Position numbers and translations under genes: made by a program. This document shows, one piece after another, positions 6,764 to 15,204 of a DNA stretch of 23,855 nucleotides. Origin of the DNA: RGIG4140 sp045635565 (GTDB lineage: Bacteria; Pseudomonadota; Alphaproteobacteria; CAAHEQ01; UBA3637); the NCBI GenBank assembly GCA_045635565.1, contig JAZTVX010000069.1:1-23855 (forward strand), given 5' to 3'. The notes under the pieces are model-generated. The model ran no database searches, was not told where the DNA came from, and saw only the letters and a list, made by a program, of their open reading frames with translations. Positions within the stretch are counted from its first letter, which is position 1; each line of letters opens with the position of its first letter.

Positions 6764-7210
6764 TTATTTATATGTTGTAACTACAGCACGACGGTTTTGT
6801 TGGCGACCTTCAGCTGTTTCGTTAGAAGCAACCGGATCGGATTCCCCGAAACCTCTTGTAGAAATGCGATCGTAAGAAACACCATTGGAGGCTAAGTAAG
6901 CAGCAACAGCATCAGCACGACGTTGTGATAATTTCAAATTGTAGGCTTCCGGACCTGTGCTGTCTGTGTAACCGGAGATTTGTACTTTTTCTGTTGGTTC
7001 AGCATGTAATCTGTCAACAATTGGAGCTAATGCCTGATCGGCAGCCGGTGTTAATGTGGCTGAATCAAAAGCAAATAAAGCAGAAGATGACGGTAAAACG
7101 ACTTGAGATGTGACTTCGCAAGAACCGTCAGCACATTCATCACACCAGTTGGCACAACCTGATAATAAAAGTGTCGAAGATAAAACGACTGTAAGAATTT
7201 GTTTTTTCAT
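6764..7210 (-). CDS. OmpA-family (Pal-like) peptidoglycan-binding lipoprotein
   Basis: This is a 148-aa outer-membrane lipoprotein. The signal peptide ends in the lipobox L-L-S-G-C with the lipidated cysteine at residue 19. A short Cys-rich linker follows, then an OmpA C-terminal domain (about residues 43-148). That domain contains FAFDSATLTPAADQAL, GYTDSTGPEAYNLKLSQRRADAV and GFGESDPVASNETAEGRQQNRRA, the helices and loops that hold the diaminopimelate of peptidoglycan. It should anchor the outer membrane to the cell wall. It has the size and layout of Pal, but no tol genes are adjacent, so it could be a Pal paralogue. The linker cysteines after the lipid anchor (W-C-D-E-C-x5-C) are unusual for Pal. 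The start has GGAG eight bases upstream. Single gene with its own terminator. Confidence 0.92.
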   Translation of the reverse strand: MKKQILTVVLSSTLLLSGCANWCDECADGSCEVTSQVVLPSSSALFAFDSATLTPAADQALAPIVDRLHAEPTEKVQISGYTDSTGPEAYNLKLSQRRADAVAAYLASNGVSYDRISTRGFGESDPVASNETAEGRQQNRRAVVTTYK

Positions 7211-7245
7211 AGTGAAACTCCTTCAATAAAATGAAATACAGCAGT

Positions 7246-7274
7246 AGTATGGCGATATTTTTACAAAAAATCAA
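7246..7274 (-). promoter_or_regulatory. Candidate promoter for the OmpA/Pal-like gene
   Basis: Minus strand: -35 TTGATT (7274-7269), 17-bp spacer, -10 CATACT (7251-7246), about 35 bp upstream of the start codon. An AT-rich inverted repeat GATATTTTT (7254-7262) / AAAAATATC (7278-7286) spans the region. The match is moderate. Confidence 0.4.
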
Positions 7275-7436
7275 GAGAAAAATATCCGAAAGTTTGTCTT
7301 TTTGTGAAAAACATTTTGAATTAAAAGTTTTTTTATATTGATACTTATTTACAAGATAATGGTGGATACATTTTGAGATGCCATATTGTGTTGAATGAGC
7401 ACTTTTTTAGTCGTTATAAAGGGTGCAGTGTTAAAA

Positions 7437-7471
7437 CAAAAACAGCCATCTTTTTTTGATGGCTGTTTTTG
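7437..7471 (-). terminator. Terminator of the lysozyme-amidase gene
   Basis: Perfect 14-bp arms CAAAAACAGCCATC / GATGGCTGTTTTTG enclose a seven-T loop and, in the minus-strand transcript, are followed by U-rich sequence. It lies 13 bp after the stop at 7485. Confidence 0.9.
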
Positions 7472-7484
7472 TTGTTTTGGAGGA

Positions 7485-9560
7485 TTAGGCTATTCCTTTC
7501 CCATTATCTGGTAGTGTCTTTTTGTTTGACGATTCATCGTCTTTTACAGGTGTACCAATCGGTTTTTTTGGTGTGGAAACAGCCAGAGCCGTGTTGTCGG
7601 TCTTTTCATCTGTTGTGATGGCATCATCCTTGTCAGATGATGTTGTTTTGTCCTCTTTATCATTTTTGGCGAGTGCTTTCTTACCACCTCCTGAATTTTT
7701 CCGTTTACCGCTTTTTTTCTTGGGTGTATCAGTTTTTCCTTCAGATGAGGCTAATCTTTCATCAATTGATGACGGTTTTCCATCAGATGAAGCCGTATCT
7801 GCTGCCAATGTTTTATCTGTATGGGTTTCATCGGGTGTTTGTCCTGCTAACTCGGCATCGCGTAAGCGTGTTGTCAACTTTACTTCATCAGAATGTGCAT
7901 CAGCGGCGGCCATGGCTGCTTCTGTTCCTTGTTTGTCAGATTGCCGTTTTCTTTCGTTTTCGGCAGAGGCTGCTGCGACATCTGGTGTTGTTTTTGTATC
8001 GACTGTTTGTACCGGTTCCGTTGGTGTAATATACTGGGTGCAATCAGTACTACGAATGGCATTCATTTTTGGATCATGACTTTGTGGTGTTGTTGGCAAT
8101 CGATGTGATGGATCGGAAATTCCTTCTGCATCAAATGCTGCCCAAGCCCAGTATTTTCCAGGATCGGCTTTTCTGCCAGGTGCGATGTCTGAATGACCGA
8201 CAACAGGCATTTTTATCAGGTTGCCATTAACATCTCTGACCGGACCATGACGAACTTGAATGTCCTTACAAAGAGCCATTGTTGATGCAACTTGTTCCGG
8301 TGTTTGTGGTTGTCCCGGAGGGCATTCAATTTCGATACCGATTGATTCGGCGTTACAACAACCTTGAATACCTAACAGTGCAAATTTCGAATCTCCGGCA
8401 TGCCATGCTTTGACGCCTTCCGGTAAATATTGCATAATTGTTCCGTCCGGCTTAATGACGTAGTGTGCACTAACGCCGGAAGACCGACTTTGAAAGGTGT
8501 TCTTTGTTGCTCCGTAATGAGGGCTTTCCGTTGTATGAATAACAATCATTTTGGGGCGTTTTCCACAGCGACTGGAAAAGTTGCACGATACGTCTGCTGT
8601 TGAAACTTTTAATGTTTTTGAGTCAGGTGTGAATTTATTGGGACCAATGGCTTCCGGTACATAGAAAGATGGTGCTCGATAACTGCCTGAACCATACGCA
8701 CCGGCACGACCATTGGACCATGAGCGACCTTCAATACGGGCTTGGTTCGCCGGTGAATTGAAATCCGGTATTGGTTGTGTTCGTGGATGATAATGTTGAT
8801 TTGGATTTAATTCGGGAATGTATCCGTTAAATTTCGGTGCCGGTTGTTGACTACCGATACCTGCCGTTCCGGAAGCAACATTTTCGAAGCTAAGAGCAAA
8901 TCGTTCAATTTCTTCTTCCGGAACCTCAATGCCCCATGCGGCCATGCAACTTCTGTATAACAAAGCCAATTCATCTTTGGTCAATTCGCAATCTGTTCCG
9001 TTCAACTCGGCGTAACGGGCAATCATTTCATTTGCTAAAATTTGAGCGACTTGTCTTGGATCGGCATTCGGATAAGACTTCTTGACTTGTTCAATCATCA
9101 TACCCATTTCAATAGCACGACCCAGAACGGCTGCTGCTTCTTTGTTAGGTGTGTTTGTAATAGCTTCATGAACACCCATCATGTCGCCATTATTTGCTGG
9201 ATCTTGAATGGATTTCCATGTTCCTTGAAATGTAGTATATAAGATGGCTGCTTGGTAGCAAGGTAGTAAATTGTCAAAATCTTTAAATTGTCTTCGGCAC
9301 ATTTCATTGACTTTGTATGCCAATTCTTGTTTTGCAAAATCAATGGCTTGTTCTTCCGTTATCTTGCCGGAAGGAAATGGAATAACACTATGTCCTTTCG
9401 CTAAACCATAACCAATAGTTGGCGTTCCTATTACGGGCGAACCAGAACTTAACGGTTTGCCCGTTGCATCATCATATGCTTCTTCATAGCACGTTCTGGT
9501 ATGTCCTGCTTCGCATCGTTGAGGTATGTAAAAAGCAAAATCAACAAGATTACCTGTCAT
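7485..9560 (-). CDS. Two-domain murein hydrolase: lysozyme-like domain plus N-acetylmuramoyl-L-alanine amidase
   Basis: This 691-aa protein starts at 9560, where GGAGG lies seven bases before ATG. The frame opens 72 bp earlier, but without such a site and over the likely promoter. The N-terminal 190 residues resemble GH24/T4-type lysozymes: E17 in the catalytic-Glu position, D30/D31, and T-P-T-I-G-Y-G around T48. A Pro/Asn-rich linker follows. Residues about 338-475 are an Amidase_2/AmpD-AmiD-type domain with zinc ligands H342, H456 and D466 and the catalytic-type K464, in the family's H-x9-D spacing. The last 190 or so residues are charged, Lys/Asp/Ser/Thr-rich and low in complexity. Such a protein would cut both glycan strands and peptide stems. 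No signal peptide or membrane segment is visible, so export, a phage-endolysin origin or a non-classical route are all open. It diverges from the large autotransporter. Confidence 0.85.
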   Translation of the reverse strand: MTGNLVDFAFYIPQRCEAGHTRTCYEEAYDDATGKPLSSGSPVIGTPTIGYGLAKGHSVIPFPSGKITEEQAIDFAKQELAYKVNEMCRRQFKDFDNLLPCYQAAILYTTFQGTWKSIQDPANNGDMMGVHEAITNTPNKEAAAVLGRAIEMGMMIEQVKKSYPNADPRQVAQILANEMIARYAELNGTDCELTKDELALLYRSCMAAWGIEVPEEEIERFALSFENVASGTAGIGSQQPAPKFNGYIPELNPNQHYHPRTQPIPDFNSPANQARIEGRSWSNGRAGAYGSGSYRAPSFYVPEAIGPNKFTPDSKTLKVSTADVSCNFSSRCGKRPKMIVIHTTESPHYGATKNTFQSRSSGVSAHYVIKPDGTIMQYLPEGVKAWHAGDSKFALLGIQGCCNAESIGIEIECPPGQPQTPEQVASTMALCKDIQVRHGPVRDVNGNLIKMPVVGHSDIAPGRKADPGKYWAWAAFDAEGISDPSHRLPTTPQSHDPKMNAIRSTDCTQYITPTEPVQTVDTKTTPDVAAASAENERKRQSDKQGTEAAMAAADAHSDEVKLTTRLRDAELAGQTPDETHTDKTLAADTASSDGKPSSIDERLASSEGKTDTPKKKSGKRKNSGGGKKALAKNDKEDKTTSSDKDDAITTDEKTDNTALAVSTPKKPIGTPVKDDESSNKKTLPDNGKGIA

Positions 9561-9600
9561 AATATTCCTCCAATATAGTTTAAAAGATATCCTTTCTACC

Positions 9601-9628
9601 AGTTTATCATATTTACAGAAATTTTCAA
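9601..9628 (-). promoter_or_regulatory. Candidate promoter for the lysozyme-amidase gene
   Basis: Minus strand: -35 TTGAAA (9628-9623), 16-bp spacer, -10 TAAACT (9606-9601), 40 bp upstream of the chosen ATG. It supports starting the protein at 9560 rather than 9632. The match is moderate in a very AT-rich stretch. Confidence 0.35.
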
Positions 9629-9755
9629 TCATTTTTTTGTAAAATTTTTCATATAATTGAAGTGTGGAAAAATATTCAAATTTTTCAAAAAAATATCTTA
9701 AAAGGTTAATAAGAGGTTAACGAACTGATTTTTTTGAAAAAATATCAATTCATGC

Positions 9756-9784
9756 TTGCACTTAGATAAAAAGTATGGTAAAAC
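9756..9784 (+). promoter_or_regulatory. Weak candidate promoter for the large autotransporter
   Basis: -35 TTGCAC (9756-9761), 17-bp spacer, -10 TAAAAC (9779-9784), 30 bp before the start codon. The surrounding 9561-9814 intergenic region is extremely AT-rich, so chance matches are likely. Nothing else was recognised in that region. Confidence 0.3.
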
Positions 9785-9814
9785 ACAAAAAAATGCTTTG
9801 TCCAAGGAGGTCAG

Positions 9815-12800
9815 ATGAAAAGCCGTTTTTTTCGTTCGTTATGTTTGTTGTGTACGGTGTTTTACTCGCCGGTGTTGTTGTCACAAACGGTTGATGCACA
9901 AGTTGAATTAAACAAAAATAATCCGACTTACGTCAATACTGGAACGATATCAACCAAGGACGGTTATGGCGTCTGGGTGAACGGGATTGACAGTTTTGCC
10001 GGTGAGTTGATTAACAGTGGTGTTATCAAAGTAACGGGTGAAGGGTATGGTGTTTATGAAACACCTTATCAAACACGACCGGTTAAAGTGCATGTTGTCA
10101 ACACAGGTACAATCCAACGTGTTCAGTTGGAGGAAACAGACGGGACGTTAATTGAAAACGGTGAAAAATATCAGTCAAGTAATGCTTCAATACAAGGGTC
10201 TGTTTTATTGGGTGTTAACGCTCGTGTATTTAATGATTCAGGCTCTTTTTCCAATTTAGTTTCTGACGTCGGTCGTGAGAAAGGTAATTTAATTTCTTTG
10301 GGGCGTAACGGACAATTTTACAACGGTAATGTTTTTATGAGCCGATTAGATGTCGGATTGGGTGCATCATCAGATGCTTCTGATGTATCAACGATGTTGT
10401 CATTGTACAGACCGGTTTATACAACGGCAGAATTAACGACGGATAATGTTCAATTTGCACAGGGCGGTTATTTTGATAACAGAAGTACGGTCAATAATCG
10501 TTCTTTTGTTTTTGGGGATAGCGGTACGTTAAGAAATACAGCCATTGCATATGAAGAAACAAATTTGGCTGATGAAGTGGCTTCGGTGTTAGGTACAAAT
10601 TCAAATCAAGCAACGTCGTCAGTATCAGAACCGACAACATTTACGACAGGCACATTATCTTTTGCTAATAATGGCACTCTTTTGAATGAAATGGGTACGA
10701 CATTGACAGCTGATAATTTGATAATGGGTTCTCGTTCAACTTTGACAAATGGGGCTGATTATTCTATTACAGGTATGTCACCGGCTGATGCATTTTATAA
10801 AATGTTAGAGATAACACGTACAGATGCTACAGGTAAAGAAACCATTGAACAATATATGTATAACCCTATTCCTCAAACAGCAAAAATGAATGTTAAAAAT
10901 GCACAGTTGGGGGAATACAGTACGGTTAATCTCAACAACAATAGTGAATATTCCGGTGAAAATTTGGTCCTAAAAAGTGGTGGTACATTGAATTTGAACG
11001 GTAGTCAGTTGAATTTATCTAATAACAGTCAAAATGCAACGCTTCATATGGGTACAAATAGTAAGATTGTTTTAGAAACATATGAACACGGTGATATTAT
11101 ACAACCCAAATTTGCATTGGATACAACGTTGACGGGCAGTAATGCCAATGTTGGAACTCTGGTTGTTGAAGAAGAAATTGTCAAACCGTCAACTGTTTAT
11201 GAACCGACATTAAAATCAGATGTGTTATCGATGGATACCGGTGGTGAGATAGAAGTTAATGCCGGTACGATTGATACCAAACAAATGTTAATGAATGGTA
11301 ATGCACGAATTACAAATAAGGCAAACATTACGGCGACGGATTATATGTCTTTGGGAGATGGTAGTTTGTTAACGAATACCATATTTGGTCAAGTAACAAC
11401 CAAAACATTACAATTTGGTAATCAGGGAACATTGATAAATGGTAATCATCAATTGAATGCCGAAAATATTGTTATGGGTGATACGGGAACAATTAACACG
11501 TCCGGTAATATTCAGGGGCATGTTGCCGTCGGTAATAATTCGGTAGCTACTTTTACAGGGGGTGGTTCGGCTTCATCTGATATTGCTGACAAATCACAAT
11601 TTGAAACAGCCGGTGCTTTTACAGGTGGATTTACCAAACGAAATGCAACAGACAAGGTTCAGTTAATTTCCGACGTTGGTTTGAAGGATGAATATGGCTA
11701 TTATCACGGATGGTTAGCTGGTGGTGTGAATGTTGATAGTATTTTGGTTAAACAAGGGGAACTTTGGGCACAAGATGATGTTAAAGGACAAATTGATATC
11801 AGTACGGATGCTACATTGCGTCTTGTTGGTACAGATGTAACCATTCATGACCCGATACGCAAAGTTGCCAATGCAAAAAATACGAAGTTAATTGTTGATT
11901 TAGACGGAGATGACCATTTTTATAATACGACAAATGCAGTTTCGGTTGACAATATTGTTATGCTGGGTGGGGGATTGCAAATCCAAAATCCGGTAGAAGC
12001 CGAAAAAATCACGTTTGGCTCAAATACAACGGTTCGTTTAAAAGGAAACCATTATGTTGGGGATATGGTAGAATTGGGAGGAGATGCTGCCAATACCACT
12101 TTAGATATTGATGCTGGTAAAGGTAAAAGTATTGATTCAACAGGTGTTATTCGTTTAGATAGGATTGTTGTTGAATCTGGTACATTTAATGTGAAACATG
12201 CCGTTGAAGCCGTTTATTCGGCAGATAATGCTGTTATGCCTAGCGCCAATGAACAAGGGTTAGAATTGGGGACGGATACAACAGTTAATATTCAATCGAA
12301 AGATGTGAAAGTTAATCGTATCGTTCGTAATCAATTGGCATTAAAGCAAGGGGAAGATGTAACCAATACAACTGTTAATTTAACAGGCGGTAATTTGCAG
12401 ATCGAACGGAATGCTGATTTTGATAAATTGACGGTTCAGTCCGGTGTGTTTGAATTTTTGAATAAGGATACCGATAATGTCATCAATATCGGCGAACGTG
12501 TACAAGTTGCACATGGCGGTCATTTGTCCGGTGATGGTGTTGTCAATTTAAAACGGGGTTCGTTGGATATTGAAACAGGTGGGCGTTTGTCAGTTTCGAC
12601 ACAATTAACAAGTGATAAAGGTATCGGTAGGATGAAAGTTGTTCAATCTGAACAAACATTTTCGGATGCTAATGATATTACGAATGGTGGTAACGCAACT
12701 GTTAATATGCAAAAAGGCAGTATTTTGGATTTGCGGGCGAATGGTGGTGAATCGGATAAGGTTGAAGTATCCGGAACAGTTAATTTAGCAGATGGGACAC

Positions 12801-14191
12801 GTATTATCGTTCGGGATATTCAAACGAATAAAGAATACGAATTGATGAGTGCAACACAATTAAATGGCAATATGGACACACTCAGTACATCATTTTTATG
12901 GACGGATAAAGAAATTAGAAATCAAGATAATACATTGACTTTAAAAGTCGGTGGTATTCAAACATTGAATGAAGGGATTTCCAGTACAAAATATTCTAAA
13001 AACGTAGGACATATTGCACGGGCGTTATCTCAAATCAATGATAGTGTCGCATCTAATACGATAGATCCGTTCTTGGATAATGTGTTCTATGCACAAACGG
13101 CAGACAGTGCTGTTCGTACGATGGATGAATATTCACCGGAAGGATATTTAAATGCACAACAGGCCGTCTTGCGAACAACAAGAGCCTTTAAACAAAGTGC
13201 TATGAGTGAACTGGATGCCATGCGGACATATCGTGATGTTGAAAACCTGTATCAGAATCGCTTGCCGGCTGTTTATAATCCGAACTATTATGGACGACCC
13301 GGGTATGAAGCATATTATGCTAATTGGAGTAGTTCCAACGCCAGAAGACGTCAAACACGAACGGACAAAGGTGGTTTGTGGGCAAAGCCGTTTGCTGTGT
13401 CTGTAACGCAAGATGATACGGAAAATATGTCCGGTTACGATATGACCAATTATGGTATTACAGCCGGTATTGACCGTCGATTGGGGGCATTATCACTTGG
13501 GTTAATGGGTATGTATGCCACGGGTTCAACGGAACAAAACAATAAAGTTGTTGATACAGATATGACAACATATGGTGTTGGTATTTATGGTAACTATCGC
13601 CCCAGAAAAACAAGACGGTTTTTCGATTTTTATGCGTTGTGGACACAAACTAAAAACGAATCAACACATAAGGTTAATTCTTTGGTGGAAAGTGCTAAAG
13701 CAGACTTTGACGTAACGTCTTATTCTGTCGGGGCTGATATGGGATATGATATGCCTTTGACTCGAAATATCATCATTACACCTAAAATCGGTGTTGACTA
13801 TACAAAAATTGAAGCCGATGAGATTGTTGAAAAAGGGAAAGGACTTTCTTTATTGCGTGTTAAATCCGATGATATGACATCGATACAAATGCCGGTTGAA
13901 ATCAAAGCAGCCTTTAACTATGGTAATGGTTTTTATAAATTTAAGCCGGAAGTCCATGCTCGTTGGACACATGAATTCGGTGATACGGCTGCCAGTGGTC
14001 GGGGATTGTTTGTGAACTACAATACACCGTTTGCTGTTACAGGTGTTAATGTTGACAAAGATGTCTTTACATTAGGTGGTTCATTGCTGTGGTTATATAA
14101 CGTATCTGAATTAGAATTACGATATGATTATGATTTTAGTTCAAGCAGTACGGGACATGCTGTTAATGTCGGTTATAAATATTTGTTCTAG
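9815..14191 (+). CDS. Large type V (classical) autotransporter, adhesin-like
   Basis: This 1458-aa outer-membrane protein is preceded by a near-perfect ribosome binding site (AAGGAGG, six bases before ATG). A signal peptide (about residues 1-28, basic start, hydrophobic LCLLCTVF core, SQTVDA end) directs Sec export. The passenger, about residues 29-1080, is Asn/Thr/Gly-rich with repeated short strands of the type L-x-F-G-N-x-G-T-L and N-A-x-N-I-V-M-G-D, consistent with a right-handed beta-helix. Residues 1090-1150 form the helical linker (LDNVFYAQTADSAVRTMDEYSPEGY...). The autotransporter beta-barrel runs from about 1187 (GGLWAKPFAV) to the terminal aromatic strand ending V-G-Y-K-Y-L-F. No protease triad or other catalytic motif was seen in the passenger, so adhesion or autoaggregation is the likely role (inference). 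It has its own terminator downstream. Confidence 0.92.
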   Translation: MKSRFFRSLCLLCTVFYSPVLLSQTVDAQVELNKNNPTYVNTGTISTKDGYGVWVNGIDSFAGELINSGVIKVTGEGYGVYETPYQTRPVKVHVVNTGTIQRVQLEETDGTLIENGEKYQSSNASIQGSVLLGVNARVFNDSGSFSNLVSDVGREKGNLISLGRNGQFYNGNVFMSRLDVGLGASSDASDVSTMLSLYRPVYTTAELTTDNVQFAQGGYFDNRSTVNNRSFVFGDSGTLRNTAIAYEETNLADEVASVLGTNSNQATSSVSEPTTFTTGTLSFANNGTLLNEMGTTLTADNLIMGSRSTLTNGADYSITGMSPADAFYKMLEITRTDATGKETIEQYMYNPIPQTAKMNVKNAQLGEYSTVNLNNNSEYSGENLVLKSGGTLNLNGSQLNLSNNSQNATLHMGTNSKIVLETYEHGDIIQPKFALDTTLTGSNANVGTLVVEEEIVKPSTVYEPTLKSDVLSMDTGGEIEVNAGTIDTKQMLMNGNARITNKANITATDYMSLGDGSLLTNTIFGQVTTKTLQFGNQGTLINGNHQLNAENIVMGDTGTINTSGNIQGHVAVGNNSVATFTGGGSASSDIADKSQFETAGAFTGGFTKRNATDKVQLISDVGLKDEYGYYHGWLAGGVNVDSILVKQGELWAQDDVKGQIDISTDATLRLVGTDVTIHDPIRKVANAKNTKLIVDLDGDDHFYNTTNAVSVDNIVMLGGGLQIQNPVEAEKITFGSNTTVRLKGNHYVGDMVELGGDAANTTLDIDAGKGKSIDSTGVIRLDRIVVESGTFNVKHAVEAVYSADNAVMPSANEQGLELGTDTTVNIQSKDVKVNRIVRNQLALKQGEDVTNTTVNLTGGNLQIERNADFDKLTVQSGVFEFLNKDTDNVINIGERVQVAHGGHLSGDGVVNLKRGSLDIETGGRLSVSTQLTSDKGIGRMKVVQSEQTFSDANDITNGGNATVNMQKGSILDLRANGGESDKVEVSGTVNLADGTRIIVRDIQTNKEYELMSATQLNGNMDTLSTSFLWTDKEIRNQDNTLTLKVGGIQTLNEGISSTKYSKNVGHIARALSQINDSVASNTIDPFLDNVFYAQTADSAVRTMDEYSPEGYLNAQQAVLRTTRAFKQSAMSELDAMRTYRDVENLYQNRLPAVYNPNYYGRPGYEAYYANWSSSNARRRQTRTDKGGLWAKPFAVSVTQDDTENMSGYDMTNYGITAGIDRRLGALSLGLMGMYATGSTEQNNKVVDTDMTTYGVGIYGNYRPRKTRRFFDFYALWTQTKNESTHKVNSLVESAKADFDVTSYSVGADMGYDMPLTRNIIITPKIGVDYTKIEADEIVEKGKGLSLLRVKSDDMTSIQMPVEIKAAFNYGNGFYKFKPEVHARWTHEFGDTAASGRGLFVNYNTPFAVTGVNVDKDVFTLGGSLLWLYNVSELELRYDYDFSSSSTGHAVNVGYKYLF

Positions 14192-14210
14192 ATGGAACAG
14201 ATGTCTGATC

Positions 14211-14250
14211 AAAATATCCGTGTGTTGGAAAACAGACGGATATTTTTTTT
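14211..14250 (+). terminator. Terminator of the large autotransporter
   Basis: The 10-bp stem AAATATCCGT (14212-14221) / ACGGATATTT (14236-14245) is followed by T's to 14250. It lies 20 bp after the stop codon. Confidence 0.85.
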
Positions 14251-14528
14251 GTATGGCATAAGGATATATATACGGTCATGCTTGTTTTTGTTTGTTCCGG
14301 GAATTTATGTGATAAAACATATTGATATATCAGTACGAAAAATATAAGCGGTATGGGTTGAACTGATTTGTCTAACATTGAATGAACAAATGGGATAATA
14401 CGAAACAATGTTAAAATGAGTATAATGAGTAAGTGTGTATTTGTTTTGTAATTCCATGGTCTATAAAATGCAAAAAATATTTGACATTATTCAAAACCGT
14501 TCTCATTTCCACAAAGGAAGGAGCGACA
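14251..14528. other. Intergenic region without a recognised gene
   Basis: No convincing coding frame is present. A TATAAT at 14421-14426 and TATAAA at 14462-14467 could be -10 elements for the small gene at 14529, but neither has a good -35 at the right distance. A consensus TTGACA at 14481-14486 has no fitting -10. Confidence 0.5.
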
Positions 14529-14657
14529 ATGAATCGATATTGGATAATGTTTGTTTTGATTTTATGTTTGTTTATTATTTTTCTGTTTGCCCCATGGGAA
14601 ATAGAAACCAATCAAACAACAAAACAGCCTGTGACGGCTTCTTCGTTAACTGACTAA
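14529..14657 (+). CDS. Small single-pass membrane peptide (42 aa)
   Basis: The start has an excellent ribosome binding site (AAGGAAGGAG, five bases before ATG), which makes this short frame credible. The product begins with M-N-R-Y-W, followed by one strongly hydrophobic helix (about residues 6-21: IMFVLILCLFIIFLFA). A polar Thr/Gln-rich tail ends in S-L-T-D. The positive N-terminus and polar C-terminus suggest an N-in inner-membrane topology, with the tail in the periplasm. Longer in-frame versions starting at 14433 lack a ribosome binding site and would add an unlikely Lys/Cys-rich leader. It sits alone between the autotransporter and tRNA-Asn, and a terminator-like hairpin follows 26 bp downstream. 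Role unknown; a type I toxin-like or envelope-stress peptide is possible but there is no direct evidence. Confidence 0.6.
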   Translation: MNRYWIMFVLILCLFIIFLFAPWEIETNQTTKQPVTASSLTD

Positions 14658-14683
14658 ATTCTCTTTAATAAAGTATCTCATCG

Positions 14684-14720
14684 ATAAGAGGTCATTTTTG
14701 AATGATCTCTTATTTGATTT
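14684..14720 (+). terminator. Terminator after the small membrane peptide
   Basis: Thirteen-base arms (14684-14696, ATAAGAGGTCATT; 14701-14713, AATGATCTCTTAT) have one G·U pair and a TTTG loop, with T-rich sequence following. The inner segment GTCATTTTTGAATGA is directly repeated at 14723-14737 without a full stem. Confidence 0.65.
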
Positions 14721-14798
14721 GTGTCATTTTTGAATGAGTTATAAAAAAATGAAAAAAAATAAAAAAAATGCTTGCTTTTTGAAAAAAAACAGTGTAAA

Positions 14799-14804
14799 TA
14801 TAAT
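14799..14804 (+). promoter_or_regulatory. -10 element of the tRNA-Asn promoter
   Basis: A perfect TATAAT lies eight bases before the mature tRNA 5' end, implying a very short leader. The -35 is unclear: at 17-bp spacing the sequence is TTTTTG (14776-14781). Confidence 0.55.
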
Positions 14805-14812
14805 TTTGTTGT

Positions 14813-14887
14813 TCCAGCGTAGCTCAGTGGTAGAGCAATCGGCTGTTAACCGATCGGTCGTAGGTTCGAGCCCTACCGCTGGAGCCA
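14813..14887 (+). tRNA. tRNA-Asn (anticodon GUU)
   Basis: A full cloverleaf can be folded by eye. The acceptor stem is TCCAGCG (14813-14819) with CGCTGGA (14877-14883). The D stem is GCTC/GAGC. The anticodon stem ATCGG/CCGAT holds the loop CTGTTAA with anticodon GTT at 14845-14847. The T stem is GTAGG/CCTAC with loop TTCGAGC. Discriminator G is followed by an encoded CCA (14885-14887). All stems are perfectly paired. Confidence 0.97.
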
Positions 14888-14891
14888 TTTC

Positions 14892-14917
14892 AAAAAGCCC
14901 TTCAGGGGCTTTTTTTT
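14892..14917 (+). terminator. Terminator of tRNA-Asn
   Basis: AAAAAGCCC / GGGCTTTTT with loop TTCAG and a run of T's, five bases after the tRNA 3' end. Confidence 0.92.
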
Positions 14918-15116
14918 ATGCATTGAATAATATTTGTCTTTCATAATGATTTAGTGTTGAAAATAAAGTGGTAGAAACAGGGTTTGGTATAGATTGCTTG
15001 AAATGATAAATTGATAAATATACTTTACTTAGAGTAGAATGATGTTTTTTATTGATGAGATTTATTTGTTTAAAATATGCACGTTCTCATTGAAAGAAAA
15101 AACCCCTGAAAAGACG
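14918..15116. other. AT-rich intergenic stretch, nothing recognised
   Basis: No coding frame, repeat or hairpin of note was seen between the tRNA terminator and the duplicated promoter segment that begins near 15117. Confidence 0.5.
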
Positions 15117-15204
15117 ATAATTGTTTGACAGATTGATATCAATGTGATATCATAAAGTCATTATCATGTGAGCTTAATGGTCGTTTTAAAAGGAGTGATG
15201 TGCG
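15117..15204 (+). repeat. Duplicated promoter-leader segment, copy 1
   Basis: These 88 bp directly upstream of the first ankyrin gene recur before the second (17420-17507) with identical length and five substitutions, all A/G transitions. Similarity stops abruptly at the left edge, which marks one likely boundary of the gene duplication. Confidence 0.85.
15125..15153 (+). promoter_or_regulatory. Promoter of ankyrin gene 1 with two TGATATCA palindromes
   Basis: Consensus -35 TTGACA (15125-15130), 17-bp spacer, -10 TATCAT (15148-15153). Two 8-bp palindromes TGATATCA (15134-15141 and 15145-15152), 11 bp apart start to start (one helical turn), fill the spacer and overlap the -10. They are a candidate operator. 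In copy 2 the first palindrome is altered. Confidence 0.7.

Noticed and set aside
7522..8079. 185-codon open frame opposite the amidase tail
   Set aside because: It is antisense to the low-complexity Lys/Asp/Ser tail, whose codon pattern creates open antisense frames; no ribosome binding site.
14481..14486. Consensus TTGACA as -35 of the small membrane peptide gene
   Set aside because: At 17-bp spacing the -10 would be CATTTC and transcription would start inside the ribosome binding site.
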